Shown here: one piece after another, positions 21,735 to 34,446 of the stretch
Layout: the number at the start of each line of letters is the position of its first letter
How positions within the stretch are numbered: position 1 is the stretch's first letter
NCBI GenBank assembly: GCA_013400975.1
Contig: WBMZ01008671.1
Coordinates: 1 to 64,000 of the forward strand
Length of the DNA stretch: 64,000 nucleotides
Direction: 5' to 3'
Source: Atrichornis clamosus
Taxonomy: Eukaryota; Chordata; Aves; Passeriformes; Menuridae
The notes under the pieces: generated by a model
Told to the model about the DNA's origin: nothing
Databases searched by the model: none
The model's input: the letters and a program-made list of their open reading frames with translations, nothing else
Program-made: the position numbers and the translations under genes

Positions 21735-24700
21735 GTATTCCTGGTAGTGACGTGCTGAAGTTGTGTCCTGTGCTTGCTGCTGATGGGAGGCATCTCCTCA
21801 CGACATGTTTGTTGTGTGTGTCACACGCAGGCGTGGGTGCATGCCAGTTATGAAGGACACTGCAAAGACCTATTTAATTCACTCACAATGTGTGACCCAT
21901 TGAGGTGTGCTGAGTGCCTTAATATTGGGAAAGAAGTCCTGAGCCAGCTGGCTTACTGCAGAGGAAATCAGGGTTTTTTCCTTATTTGAAGTCTTGGAGT
22001 ATTACAATTTTGGGAAATCAGAAGATGTCTGTAATTACTTGCTGGCAGGCCTTCATTAGAAGTTGAAAGATGAGTGGACAGCACATAGACAGTGTTAAAT
22101 GGTGACCTTCAGTCCAGCTGCTCTCTGTGTGAGCTGTGTGGAGGGCTAGATGGGGAGTTACCTTCCGACCCTCCAAAAGAGTATAAGAATTCATTCTTGA
22201 TACGATTTTAGGTCCATCTTTTAACTCAGACTGGGGACCATTCCTGTTTGTTTCACTCAGCCTCTGTTCTCCTCTCTTCTCTGGGAGTTGCTCTCCTGAA
22301 GCACATGTGAGCACTGATTGTGCCGGAAGGGGAGGGCAGTCTCTGAGGTCTGGAACCAGTGGTCAAAGTCCTGGCTCATTCATCCATTTCATCCAAGAGG
22401 AAAGAGCTTATCCTCCTGGGCCGTGCTGTGGTGGGAGAGGACCCACAGAACTGGGTTGTACCTGGAAAGTGATGGTCCTTTCTGGTGGGAATGAGACACA
22501 ACATGTCCTGCCTTCTTTGAGCAGGGATAATACTCAAGGTCTTCCTCAAAATGTCTGTATTCTTTGTATGAAAACATGCAGTTTGCAACAAGGAAACCTT
22601 TATTTGGAGCCTTTTCAGACCATTCAGTATCTGCCTCATCTTTTTTTGTTTTCTACCGACGTGCAGCCAGGGGTTGTAGGCAGCTGAGAAGGAGGAGGGG
22701 TGGGGGAAGCTCCTCAAGCTCAGAACTGAAAAATGCTTTAGTAACACATGGCACAGATAATCCCTGAATTTATACCACGGGATGAGGTGACCACTTGGTG
22801 TTGTTCTCCGTGCAGTGATGAGCTAACACAGTTGCAGATGTGCCACGAGGGCTTGGTTTTGTGTTTGTTTTCTGGAGGATGGTAATGAGGAGCAGCAAGA
22901 GGTGGCTGGCTGAGCTGGGCTTTGGAAAGCTGCTGCGTGCATGCAAATGCTGACTTTGTGGGGAATTTGCTGAAGCTGCATGCATGGTAAACAGGCAGAG
23001 TCCACGTGGGCCTGTCCCTGTGTGTGTGGGCAGCTGCAGCGGCTGGGCAGCAGTGATGGAGGTGATGTGAGCTCACAGGGGCTGGAGCACAGAGGTTCTG
23101 GATGTGCATTTAAACCACAGCGTGTGTAGGATCTGCTCATCCCTCAGAGTATTGGTGCTACTCTTGAAAGTGTGTCTCTCAGTCATCGTTCCTAGTGACT
23201 TAATTAATTGTCAGCGGTACTGACTCCTTCACAGTGAAAAGGATTATCTAAAGCTGAGGGCTGGGTCACTGGGAGCTTCATGTTAAAATTGCTGATGGTT
23301 ATAACTGCAGTCCTGGGGGAACTGACAGCAAGTCACTTCTTATCTTAAACACATGCAATTTTTAATTTTTTTTTCATACCTGGACTTGAGAATTGACTTT
23401 TAGAAGTCATATTATTATGCCTTGGCACTGTGCTGTGAGCATTTTTGTAAGCACCCTGCAGCACAGGGCTGCATGGCTGCTCCCTGTCCTGTGAGTCAAG
23501 ACAGAAACTGGTTCTGAAGACACCAGAAGGGTGTCTTGAAATGGCCACAGTGACTCACGACTTAATGACAAGGTGTGTTGTCATTGGGCCCTGGCGCCAT
23601 CTTTCTGGAGTCTGGCTGATGCTTGGAGTGCCTCCAAAAAGTTATGGGGACATCCTCTAGAAGTTCCAGGTTTGGGTGAGACCATCCAGCTGCTGCCACG
23701 GGCCTGTCTGACTTCCTCACCACCAGAAGTGGATTTGTCTGCAATGAGAATTATCTCTTCTTTGTGTGGATAGCTATGAAGATGTGTACTTCCATTATAC
23801 TGCATTTGGATGCTTGTAAGGATTTTTAAAAGTAATTTCTCTCCTTGGTGGGAGAAAATCATGCCTACATTTGCTTAAAATAAAAAGCTCAGCTCCCATA
23901 ATTGATCACAGGGGTTCTTACATATTTCTGGTAGTTTGTTTCTGAGCAGAGACATGTCAACTTGCAGATCCCCAGGGGTTAAAATCATCATCCATAAACC
24001 CCTTGGAGGAGACTAAAAGGGGAGCAACGTGTCTGTGTTTGGAGTTTCTGGTGTCTGAATTGGTTGCTGTGCTGGGAGTGACTGCAGAGTGTAACCGTCT
24101 GTAGTGTTCACTGAGGACCTGTGTCCTGACATTGGCTGAGAAAGTGTTGCTCACTTTGTGAGCAGATTGAGGCCTGGGACTTCATTAAGAAATGGTCACA
24201 TTTTTATGAGTTTTTACTGTTTTGGTTAATATTAATAATATTTGAAAATGACAGGAATTATACGATGGGGAATGTATGGAATCCACCTTCTCTAGCACGT
24301 GTTTTGCCAGAGTGGGACCATTTGGGCTGAAGTGCTTGAATAATCTGAATAATGTATAAGAAATACTGAGGGGAAAATGGGTTCATATGGGATTCCCTAT
24401 TTGCAGTGCATCCAGACTGAGTTAAATCTGGTTTCTTGAATGGTCTTAAATAGCAAAGTCCAACCTGCTTTACTGTGCCTGTGAAGGGTGGACAGGGCAG
24501 CCCTCATTGTGCAGGGAGGACGTGTGTGGCCGAATGACTGGACAGGGGCTTTGAATGATGTGTGTGAGGTCTTTGATTTAGATGCTCATGCTTCAGGTTG
24601 CCCATTTTGCCAAAAAGAGCTGCACAGGAAAATTCAAGGTGTTCTGCAGTTGGCTGAAGGTTTTTTATATTGCCCTTTGGGAAAGGCCCTGGGGGTGCTG

Positions 24701-25675
24701 GTGACAGCACTGGACATCAGCCCAGGGGTGCCCAGGTGGGCAAGAGGCCAATGACCCCTGGGCTGTCCCAGCCGTGGGGTGGCCACAGCCCCAGGGCAGT
24801 GCCCGTCCCCTGTGCTGGCCCTGCTGGGGCACCTCCAGTGCTGGGGACAGCTCTGGGCCCCTCAGGACAGGAGAGACCCTGAGGGGCTGGAGCGTGTCCA
24901 GGGCAGGGAACGGAGCTGGGAAGGGGCTGGAGCAGCAGGAGCGGCTGAGGGAGCTGGGGAAGGGGCTCATCCTGGAGCAAAGGAGGCTCAGGGGGGCCCT
25001 TCTGGCTCTGCACAACCCCCTGACAGGAGGGGGCAGCCAGGGGGGGTCGGGCTCTGCTCCCGGGGAACAGGGACAGGAGGAGAGGGAACGGCCTCAGCTG
25101 TGCCAGGGGAGGGTCAGGTTGAAAATCAGGAGGAATTTTTTAGTGAAAAGGGTGTTCAGGCATTGGAAGGGGCTTCCCAGGGCAGTGGTGGAGTTCCCAT
25201 CCCTGGCGGTGTCTAAGGAACAACTGGACATGGCACTCAGTGCTCTGGCCTGGGTGACAAGGTGGGGATCAGGCACAGCTTGGACTCCATGACCTTGAAG
25301 GTCTTTTCCAACCTAAGTGGTTCTGTGTTTCTGTGAATCTCAGCCTGCCCACTGGACCTGGGTGGGCTGGGGTGGTTGTGGACAGTGGGACAGGAGGGCA
25401 GGGCTGGAGTCAGAGCTGAGCTGGTGCATTTGTCTGCTCCGTGTTTGCACAGCTCTGTGTCCCCAGGGCTGAAGCTGTCACTCCTTGCCCTCATGGTGCA
25501 CTTTTGCTTCAGGTGAGGGATCTCTGTGTGGCAGCAAGCATGGATTCACACAGGAGCACAGGATCCCAAGGGCAGAGCTCAGAATCCTTTATGGCTGGTG
25601 ATGGGAGAGGCTGTGCCATAGTCCAGGTAGCTCCATGTGCCTTCCGGCAAGTAACCACCTTTCCCTCTCTCCTAG
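21735..25675 (+). other. CTIF intron between candidate cassette and coding exon 3
   Basis: About 3.9 kb ending in acceptor ctctcctag. It holds a long CR1 copy at 24,680-25,338, about 340 bases upstream of the next exon. No other structure stands out. Confidence 0.8.
24680..25338 (+). mobile_element. CR1 LINE fragment (long 3' portion)
   Basis: Same landmarks as the copy at 3,610-4,336, with long near-identical blocks (for example around ctgtgctggccctgctgggg), ending accttgaaggtcttttccaa and a ttctgtgtttctgtg tail. No intact reading frame. Confidence 0.92.
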
Positions 25676-25749
25676 AATGGCAACAAGGAGAGCAACCTTG
25701 ACATGCTGGGCACAGACATCTGGGCTGCCAACACCTTTGACTCCTTCAG
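25676..25749 (+). CDS. CTIF: CTIF coding exon 3 (residues 89-113, last codon split)
   Basis: Seventy-four bases encode NGNKESNLDMLGTDIWAANT followed by FDSF, then two bases of a split Ser codon. Acceptor is ctctcctag and donor cag|gtaagc. The LDMLGTDIWAANTFDSF core is essentially identical to mammalian CTIF as I recall it, one of the most conserved short segments of the N-terminal region. Numbering assumes the cassette is skipped; inclusion adds 41. Confidence 0.96.
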
Positions 25750-26558
25750 GTAAGCTGGTTTTAAAATGCTTTAAGAGAAAGATGGACTCTTAGATGGACT
25801 GTGTCCATCCTGCTGGTACCCAGGTCCCAGAGAGCACCCTGGTGGTGCTGACATCACTGCCCCTTCCCATCCCCATTTAGCCTGTGCCGCCAAGCACAAT
25901 CAGTTTAAAGCATCCTGTGTGCTTTGGAAAGGCCACTGGATGGGTTTGCGGTCCAAACACCCAAAACTGGTACCAGTGCAATTACTTGTAGTCACCCCAG
26001 GATTGCACAGGCAAGGCTTGAGTCAGCTCTTAGCTACTGCTCCAGGATTTTAGTCTTCCATTACTTAGAGGTACAATCATGTGTTGGCTTCTTAGCTGCT
26101 GCGAAGAGCTCTTCAGCTGCGGCCTCAATGTGGGGAAAGCAGTGAAATATGGTTTCTGTCCGGTTTTATGCATCTCTCTGTGCGTGGAGCACTGCAAGAG
26201 TCTGCAGGGCTTGAGAGAGAACATCACTGCATGGACCAGACCAGTACCTGTTACAATTCCCCCTTGATACAGAGAGCAAGTATATCTTGCAGGGTCTGTG
26301 CTGTGTCAAAATTAGGGGCTTAGATCAAGCCACAGGAGCTCAGCATATCCAAAAAATGAGAAAAAATGAGAAGACAGGAGATGGAGCAGTGTGGATGTTG
26401 GAGGCTCACATCCATGTGCTCTGCAGCAGGGAGCAATGCTTCCAGAAATGCCAGCTTTCTTTGTCTGCAGTCCCTGATGTGCCCTCTTCTCTTCAGCTCA
26501 GTGGTGTTTAATTAGTAGTGGACTTTCTTTCTTTGTTCTCCCTGTTTTTCTCTCCTAG
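25750..26558 (+). other. CTIF intron 3
   Basis: An 809-base intron from gtaagc to tctcctag. No repeats or other recognisable elements. Confidence 0.85.
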
Positions 26559-26663
26559 TGGTGCAACGTGGGACTTGCAGCCTGAAAAACTAGATTTCTC
26601 CCAATTTCACAGAAAGCTGCGAAACACCTCCAAACACCCATTGCCTCACATAGACAGAGAAGG
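26559..26663 (+). CDS. CTIF: CTIF coding exon 4 (residues 113-148, both end codons split)
   Basis: 105 bases complete the split Ser and encode GATWDLQPEKLDFSQFHRKL and then RNTSKHPLPHIDRE, ending with two bases of a Gly codon. Acceptor is tctcctag and donor gg|gtgagt. WDLQPEKLDF and PLPHIDREG are conserved against the recalled mammalian sequence. Changes fall mainly in the basic stretch (RKLRNTSKH). An alternative donor one base earlier would break the frame, so the chosen border is fixed by the next exon. Confidence 0.95.
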
Positions 26664-27271
26664 GTGAGTGCTGTGTCTGCAATACTGTGCTCTCCAGGAA
26701 GGTCTCTGACTTCTGCCTTGCTCTAGGAACTCTGCCTTGGTGGCAGACCTCGCATGGAGGACATGGGGAAGAGGCACTGGACCATTAACAGGGTTTGAGG
26801 ATGCCACAACCAGTCTGTCTGGCTCCTCTATCATCCAGTTCTGGGCTGGAGCAGAGTTGTTCTCTGTATTTCAGCATTGTTTGATAGAATTCAGTGTTTA
26901 AACGACTCTGGATCCAAGTCTCTAGATCCAGGTATGGCATATTTAAACGTCTCTAGATATTGGAGGAAAGATCTTGACTTAGTGCTGACCTGGTTACAGT
27001 TCTGTGAGTGACAGGGCTTCCGCTGTTCTCCCCGGCAAGATTTCAGGGTAGGAAAGAGCATCAGTGTGGAAAAAACAAACCTGTGAAAACATTAAATAGC
27101 TCCTGTTGGTGGTGACAGCCTCCACAGGCTTCCCTGGTATTTCTGGATCCCTCACTGGCTGTTGGTTGGTCAAACCAAATAAACGTGTGCTGGCACCAAG
27201 TGGCTCAGCAGTGTTGCTTAGATGGACATCACTGTTTCTCTGCAGATTCCCTGCACATGGAGAAACCATCA

Positions 27272-27594
27272 CTCCCTGACAGGAGGCTGTAGCCTGGTGG
27301 GGATGGGGCTCTGCTGCCGATAACTAACAACAGGACAAGAGGAAACGGCTTCAATTTGCACCAGGGGAGATTTAGGTTGGATATTCGTGAAGTTTCTCCA
27401 TGGAAAGGGTTGTCGAGCCTGGCACAGGCTGCTCAGGGCAGTGGTGGAGTCCCCATCCCTGGGGAAATTTAAAAGCTGTGTGGATGTGGCACCTGGGGAT
27501 GTGGGTCAGTGGTGGGCTGGGCAGTGCTGGGGCAATGGTTGGACTGCATGGTCTTATAAGGCTTTTCTAACCATAACAATTCTATGATTATATA
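27272..27594 (+). mobile_element. CR1 3' portion
   Basis: Contains ccaggggagatttaggttgg, gtggtggagtccccatccct, a gtggatgtggcacctgggg stretch and a caattctatgatt tail. Confidence 0.9.
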
Positions 27595-29404
27595 GGTTGG
27601 TTAGATTTTCCTCTCCCTATCTTTCAGGGCATAGAGGAAGGAAAAAATCAGAACAGGTCTAAAAGATGGGGCTGAGAAGATTGCAGCTGGTGTCTCACAG
27701 CCACGTTATATGCTGGAATGGAAATCCTCTCTTGGAGATGTTTTTCTGTTGATAAGCTGTTTTTGCCAAAGTACTGGCCAATGCCATATGCCTGGTCTGC
27801 ACATCTTGTTTACAAGACAAGATTAGAATTATTATTAGAACAGTTGATTGGAAACAATTGCAAACATCCAACCAGGCCGGCAGTCCCACCCCAGCCCAGG
27901 CTGAGCATCTGCAGGAGGCTCCTGTACCGTGCAGTTACAGGAAGATTCACACAACCTTTTTTTCCTGCACTGTGAGTAAGGCATACTGCAGGTTTATAAA
28001 GAGCAATTTTCAGAACATTTGGAACAATGTAACACAAAATTTCTAAGTCACGAAGTGCCTTAATCAAGTTTACTCCCGTTTTTCAGATGAGTTTGAATAA
28101 AGTAAGATATAATATGAGCCAAGGTTGATGGCACTTGCCAGGTGATCCTGTCAGTGACACCTGCTATATGCAGGGGAGGATGCAGCAGGGTCTGTGTTGT
28201 GGTTTTCCTCTGGTTCCCAGTGTACTGTGAATGCCCAGGATGCAAACAGGTAGAGGAGACACTGTGGAGATGGGGTATTTAATCACTCCTAAATATTGCA
28301 GCTGTAAAAATGGAGTAAGAATTAGTGTATCTGCAGAAGAGTCAGCACACAAGCAGTGCATCTCCCAAAATGCATGTCATGTAAGTAACCTGGCCAGAAC
28401 AGAGGAAGCACAAAGAAAGACAAAATTGTTGTTGTTTTTTAACTTTTAGAGCTGACTGTGTTGTGCATTCATCAGCTCTCCATGATGAATCTGTGCCGAG
28501 ATTCAGCTTGCTGAGCCTCCATGAATCCCCACCTGCTAGCTAGGCATTTTCTCTCTTGCTTGAATGGGAAGCCTTTTTAACAATCTAGCTGTGCAATGAA
28601 AAAAATAATAGGGGGTGAAAAAGGGAATATGCTGTTCAGTACATGTTTTCAACACTAAAAGAACCATCTTGTTCCTTAGTCTGATCACTTGCCCACGGTG
28701 GGCTGTGTAGTTGCATCCAGTTGTGGGACCTCAAGTGACTCTTGCTTGGGTGAAGCGTTTTCCTCCAGGATGACATCTGATTTTTTTGGAAGATGCTGTT
28801 TGGTGGCTTGCTGAATAATCAAAGTGCAGTGGTTAAGCAAAACCGGGGAACTGTACAGCATTTCTGACCTAAATTTGTCTGGCTTTAATTTCCAGCTCTT
28901 GCTCTGCTTTTACTCTTCCAGATCAGACAATCCTTTGTAGCTGGTATTTTCTCTTCATTCCAGGTATCTCCCAAGCACATGTATCACTTTAGTTTTTCAG
29001 GTACTCTACGATGTTTCTCCACAGGCTCTTTGAAACATGGCTGCCAGCGCTGCCTGTGGACCTGTGGCTGAGGCTGTCCCTAAAGGAAGGCTGCCTTCAT
29101 CCCCGTCATCCCTGCCTCCTCCTCACCCCCTGCCTTGGTGCCACAGTTCAGCATCAGAAATTCAGCCTGGGACAGTCCCCATCCTTTTCAGATAACCTTT
29201 TCCTACACAACACTCGTGTCCTGTACCTACAGCTGGCATTATTTGCCCCCAGATGTTTGACATGATTTTTCTCATCTATAGAAACTTTTTTTTTTTCACA
29301 TATATATTTTTGTATATATACACACTATATTTTTCCCTTTGTAAATCAAAGTCAGGATTTCATCTGTGGTGGAAGGTCAGTTGTTGTTGAACACCTCTGA
29401 TTTC

Positions 29405-29510
29405 CTATAATTATAGAATCACAGAATGGTTTATGGTTGGATCATCTAGTCCAACACCCCTGCCATGGGCAAGGACACCTTTTACTAGACCAGGGTGCTC
29501 GAGTGGATTA
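29405..29510 (-). mobile_element. CR1 3' end
   Basis: Reverse-strand tail ttatagaatcacagaatggt, then agtccaacacccctgccatg. Confidence 0.88.
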
Positions 29511-30470
29511 AGGTTAATTAAATTGCTTCCTTTCAGCTTGCTGGTTTTTGAGCCTGGTACTTCAGCACATGCCATTTTTCTTGACTTTTTCTCCCATTTG
29601 CTCTGATTCCACCAAGATGTGTTTTTCTCTGACGTCTAGGCACTGATTACCTGAGTCTGCTGCTACCCAAGTCTCTACTGTATCTTATTTAACAGTATCT
29701 TGCCACTAACTGACAAAAAATACTTTATCATTCTTGCATAGTGAAAAAGATCATCTCAGTTGTTTAGAAATACAGAAGGATGATTTTTATTGACTACTTT
29801 TTTCTTCTTCTGTATCATCACAAACTCTGTGGATCCAGCCACTAATTATCTTTGAATTGTTCTTTTTTCCTTCCTTGATCCAAAAAAGTCCTTCAGCTGA
29901 CGGTTATGTATTTGGTGTGTGAGTGCTTGACTCCTCACTCCAGTTTTTTTGTCTTTCAAATTTTCTGTTTATATCGATTGCTGCTTCCTGTCTGAGATGT
30001 CTGTTTGTGCTTATTCTTGACACCTTTCTCAGCCAGGGAACTGGAGCTCCCATGGAGACCAACAAATGAGCAATGCTTCAAAGGAAACAGTTTTCATTAC
30101 TTTTTTTGTGTTCTCATTTTCGTTGTCCGGGTGGGCTGTGCTTTCAGTTTTACTTGGCCTGGAAATGGAGTCACCCAGTGCTCAGGACTGCCTTTGTTTT
30201 TATCACTGCTGCTACTATCTAAAGTGTTTGCATGCAGTGGCAGATGGTGCAGGTGGAGAGGACTGAGCAGAGCATTTAATTTTGTATTAACAGCTTTACT
30301 CCCGCGTGGGAGTGTTTTGGAGGCACAGCACACTCGCTCCAGAGAGCCTCCTTGTCTTCATGAGGGGCCTTTGCAGTGAAAACTGATCTGCCCCATGTGC
30401 CATAATAGAAAATTAACTGTGTCTCCAGCAAGTTTTCACGTGGTTTTGTTCTGTTTTCCTCTTGCCACAG

Positions 30471-30546
30471 GCTTGGGAAAGGGAAGTACGAGGATGGTGA
30501 CAGCATCAACTTGAACGACATCGAGAAAGTCCTCCCAGTGTGGCAG
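30471..30546 (+). CDS. CTIF: CTIF coding exon 5 (residues 148-173)
   Basis: Seventy-six bases complete the split Gly and encode LGKGKYEDGDSINLNDIEKV followed by LPVWQ, ending in phase 0 at cag|gtaggt. The GKGK...DGD.INLNDIEKVLP.WQ pattern matches vertebrate CTIF. It combines a short basic patch with an acidic, helix-prone NLNDIEKVL segment. The frame is open past the donor, but conservation stops there. Confidence 0.95.
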
Positions 30547-30772
30547 GTAGGTGATGAGGACATCCGCCCGTGGAGACCTGCAGCACCTTCCCTGCCCCGT
30601 GTTCCCTTAGGAAGCCCTCTCAGGAGTGGGAAAGCTGCTGGGCTGTGGTCCTTTCGGGGTTGGGATGGAGGTTTATGCCTGTGGTTTTGGGTGTTAATGC
30701 TGGGCAAGGGCAGTTGCCACACAGACTTTGTTGAGAGGTGACATATTGAGGGCAGCATATACATATACCTTT

Positions 30773-30773
<1 letters not shown>

Positions 30774-30806
<33 letters not shown>
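30774..30806. repeat. (TA)n microsatellite
   Basis: About 33 bases of alternating TA, likely length-polymorphic. Confidence 0.95.
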
Positions 30807-30808
<2 letters not shown>

Positions 30809-32295
30809 GTACACGTATGCAGGACTCATGTTTTACAAAAGGAGATGCTGAAAAGCATCAGCCTCTCCTGACAGCTCCAAAATAAATTACTGTTAGGAAG
30901 TGAGCAGTGCCTGCGTGCTGAACCAGGTATTTCCCCTTCGGGGCATGCCTATGTTTATATGCAGTGATAATTGACATGTGTGTTTTGTCCAGCCTTGTCT
31001 AGATTTCTCTCTACAGCCCAGTTTCAGCAGTTTTGGTTAAATGCCCTGTGATGCCTGGATGTTGGGGAATGGCAGGATGAGACCCGCAGTTAAAAAGTCA
31101 GATTGAGTAAAGGGATTTGTCAGCATCATGTGAAATTTCGTTTTACAGATCTCCTCAAAGGAGCTGAGTGTCCTGAGCTAGGCAAGTTTCTGAGGATGCT
31201 CAGTGTGTTTCTGCTGAAATCTCTTTGCCTCCAGAGGGAAGGATGAAAACATCTCGTGTGCTGTGTAGTGTTACCCTTTCCTGTGCTGAGCCAAGAGCTC
31301 GCCAGGCTTCTTGCTCACACATCATGTGAGGAAAGGCTTTCCTCATCCTGCAAACCATGTGACAATCTGCCTTACTGGGTGAGCTATTTGGCGCTGAACA
31401 CACGAAGGAGTGGGGAAGGGCAGCTGACTTTGGCAGGGAGGAGCACTGCCTGCAGCTGCTTCCTGCTCAGTCTCTTCCATGTTTGGTATGTCTGGACTTT
31501 AGGTCACAGGGAGAAAACATCAGTTTCAGCTGATACAAACCGCATTAATTCTGCAAAATAAGGTTAGTTTCCCTGGGGAGTAGCTGGAAATGAAGAATCA
31601 AACCGTCTTTGGTGCGAGGAGCTGATTTCCTTCAAGAGGGTTTTAATCAACAGCTGTTAAATAAACCAGGTCCTCCTGGTCTGGTTATCATATCATCATG
31701 TCCTAAGAGTCCATGGATTGCAACGAGTTAATTCCAATATATACATTAACATCTGGCTTAATTGTTGGTGTGACATCTCTAAGCTGGAAGACCTAGTGGG
31801 AATGCTGGATTTGGTGGTTTTTTTGTGCCTCTGGGCAGACTTGTGCAATGCTACATTAATTTGGAGATGTGCTTACCTTGGCATGTACAGCCAGTCACAT
31901 GAGTCTGGGGGAACTAGGACCCAGGTAGCTCTGGATGAGGATTTATCTTGTTCAACATGGACAAGTGAAATACTTGCAGACAGCTGATTTGATCCTGACA
32001 TATCATTGTTAGCTGGATTTGAATGCCATCGTGCAAGGCTGACAGTGATTTTAGTGCTCTTTATCCCTCGTTTTAAATGACTCTGTGGAGCAACGTCGGG
32101 GGGCATGAGGGAAGATATTCATGGGAGCCCATGAAAGGAAAATCCTTCACCCCATGGGATGTTCCCACGCTGTTATGTTTGTGTCATATCCTGAAGATGA
32201 GGCTTTTCAGGGTGGAGATACATTAACTCTTGTTCTGTCTGTATTCAGGAGTTCATGGGTTGCTTACAGCAGGCATGCACAGATGGAGGGGCCAA

Positions 32296-32415
32296 TCTGA
32301 GCATCCCCCAGTGCCACTGGGGTGGTCTGAGCATCCTTCAGGGCCACTGAACCAGTCAAGGCATCCTGCAGCACCACTGGGGTGGTCCAAGCATCCTCCA
32401 GCACAACTCAGATGC
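32296..32415 (+). repeat. 30-bp minisatellite, four units
   Basis: Four contiguous 30-base units (starting 32,296, 32,326, 32,356 and 32,386) share a core like gcatcctncagnnccactg. In one frame they read as imperfect decapeptides (SEHPPVPLGW, SEHPSGPLNQ, SRHPAAPLGW, SKHPPAQLRC) inside a 103-codon open frame, with no splice context that would make it an exon. Confidence 0.85.
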
Positions 32416-33521
32416 AAACGTTTTGCTGCTGGGTGTGCTTCAGCAGCTATGGAAAGGTTAAAAGCACCACATTTGAGAGAGGTGGAGATGCTTGCAGCCA
32501 GGCTGCTTGGAGATTTGGGTGCCTCTGATGTTAAGGTTTGATAGACACAGGACGTGAATGTGGAACTAATCTCCAGTAAACATCCAGGTCTGTATGTGTA
32601 TCTCTACAGAGAGATGCAGAGATGTCTCTAATGGGTTAAGCAGAATATTCTGGATGTCTGCGTGTTAAGCAGACTGTTTGGATGTTAATATCTCTATACA
32701 TGAGTTTTTCAGATTGAATCTATCAGTAGTATTTTAACAAAATATTGCAAGGAAATCTCTATGACTATTTGGCAATTAAAGGGTGAAAAAATTAAAAAAA
32801 AAAAGCCAAAATAACCTTCCCCAAATCCTCTTCTTTTGTTTGGAATTCGTGCATCCCAGTCCTTGGGGACGCTCCCACAGCACGGTGTGCTCTGCCATCT
32901 CGTGGACATGCACAGGCTCCACAGTTCTTTCTCCACAACTCGTAATTTGAAGCTTTCTCCTGCCCCATCCTTTCAAAACTTAATCTGAGGTGCTTGTTTA
33001 TACTGGTTTTATTTTTGAAAGCTTCATGGCTCGGAGCTCATGAGGTCATTACTTTGGCTCAGCTCATGAGCCATAGCCTCTTCATTTCTTCTTACTCATA
33101 AGAGTCTGTAATAGGATTTGGGCACTAATTCACCAAAGTGCTGCCAAAAATTGCTCTTTTGAAGATAAGTATTCTCCATTCATAAATCTGCTTTTTACTG
33201 CACACCAGGGAAGATCCGCTTTCTGCTGTGTAGGGAGCTGAGCTCAGGTGCAGAGAGAGTCTTCATCATCCTCTCCATTTTCACCTCAGCTGGGTTGTTG
33301 AAGGAGACCACATAACCACCTTGGCGTCATGAAGACGTCACCATGAGGGCTGAGTCAGTGCCTTTTGCTTTTGCTCCCTTTGGCAAACACTTGGAAAGTC
33401 CTTCAGGCTTGGATGTGTCACATCCGAGTGCCCTGGTCCCAGATTTAGTCTTCAGAGCCCTTGGCAAGCGAGCCCTTGGCAAATTCTACCAGAGAAAACA
33501 ACCCAAGAGGTCACGTTCTGC

Positions 33522-33705
33522 AAGATCACAGGATCTTGGAATGGTTTGGTTTGGAAGGAACCTTGAAGCTCGTCCCGTTCCAACCTGCTGCCATGGGCAG
33601 GAACACCTTCCACTATCCCAGGTTGTTCCAAGCCCTGTCCAACCTGGCCTGGAGCACTTCCAGGGATGGGGCAGCCACAGCTGCTCTGGGCAAGATCCAC
33701 CCCCC
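33522..33705 (-). mobile_element. CR1 3' end
   Basis: Reverse-strand landmarks: ggaatggtttggtttggaag, gccatgggcaggaacacctt, tggagcacttccagggatgg, then ggcagccacagctgctctgg. Confidence 0.9.
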
Positions 33706-34303
33706 TCATTCCTGTGGAACTGCTGTAGCTCACAAAGGATACAGGAGGCTGCACGTCACAGGGACATGCTGTGAATGCTTCTAGACACAAGCAGAGAGTT
33801 CTGGGACGTATCCCAAGTGGATTCTGTACTGGTGTATTGCAGTGTTTGGCTTTCAGCTTGCTGGACTCGTGCCTTCAGGATGGGCTTGCCCTCCTCCGAA
33901 TGCTGGGAATGTGCCTTCCCTGCCCAGCTGCTCCTTGTCTTGTGTTTTAGGAGGTAGAATTTATGTGACACTTTCGAAAGGCATATTGGGCTTTACTGTT
34001 GTAATGAGATAAACTTTGAAGATGGCATTGATATAATTTGGTTTGGCATCTTAGTGCCTTGCAGCTCATCTCCTTCCGTTTCCTTACTGGTTCTTGACCC
34101 CCTTTGTCATATGCTTGCAGTTACAATAAACTGTTTGTTTCTCTCCTGGCTGCGGTCGTCATGCGGCTTCCTTGTTGGATGAGAGACAAGGGAGAAGCTT
34201 CTTAGGAGAAAGGCAGACTCTGTAAGTTGTTCGTGTTCCTCTTAGCACCACTGTACTCCTGATTTTGTCCAAACGGGTTAGCAGCACTGGGATTTCCGAC
34301 TGG

Positions 34304-34446
34304 TTTGTAATTTGATTTATAAGTGCTTAGGCAAACAGATATGTTATTTGAACTCTTTTCTTTTTCAAAAATGCCTGTGTTTGAAGATAAAAGCAAGCAA
34401 GCTGCAGGTTCTTCTCTCAGCCTCAATATTATGCTGCTTTTCTCCT
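34304..34446 (+). repeat. Dispersed repeat copy A, unclassified
   Basis: About 140 bases resembling 43,328-43,466: shared ttataagtgcttaggcaaac, gataaaagcaagcaagctgc versus ggtaaaagcaagcaagttgc, and atattatgctgcttttct. Roughly four of five bases match by eye. I do not recognise the family. Confidence 0.75.

Larger units (their letters stand above)
26664..30470 (+). other. CTIF intron 4
   Basis: About 3.8 kb with CR1 fragments at 27,272-27,594 (+) and 29,405-29,510 (-). The acceptor cttgccacag lies downstream of T-rich sequence. No further exon recognised; the open frame around 29,011-29,265 resembles no protein I know. Confidence 0.8.
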
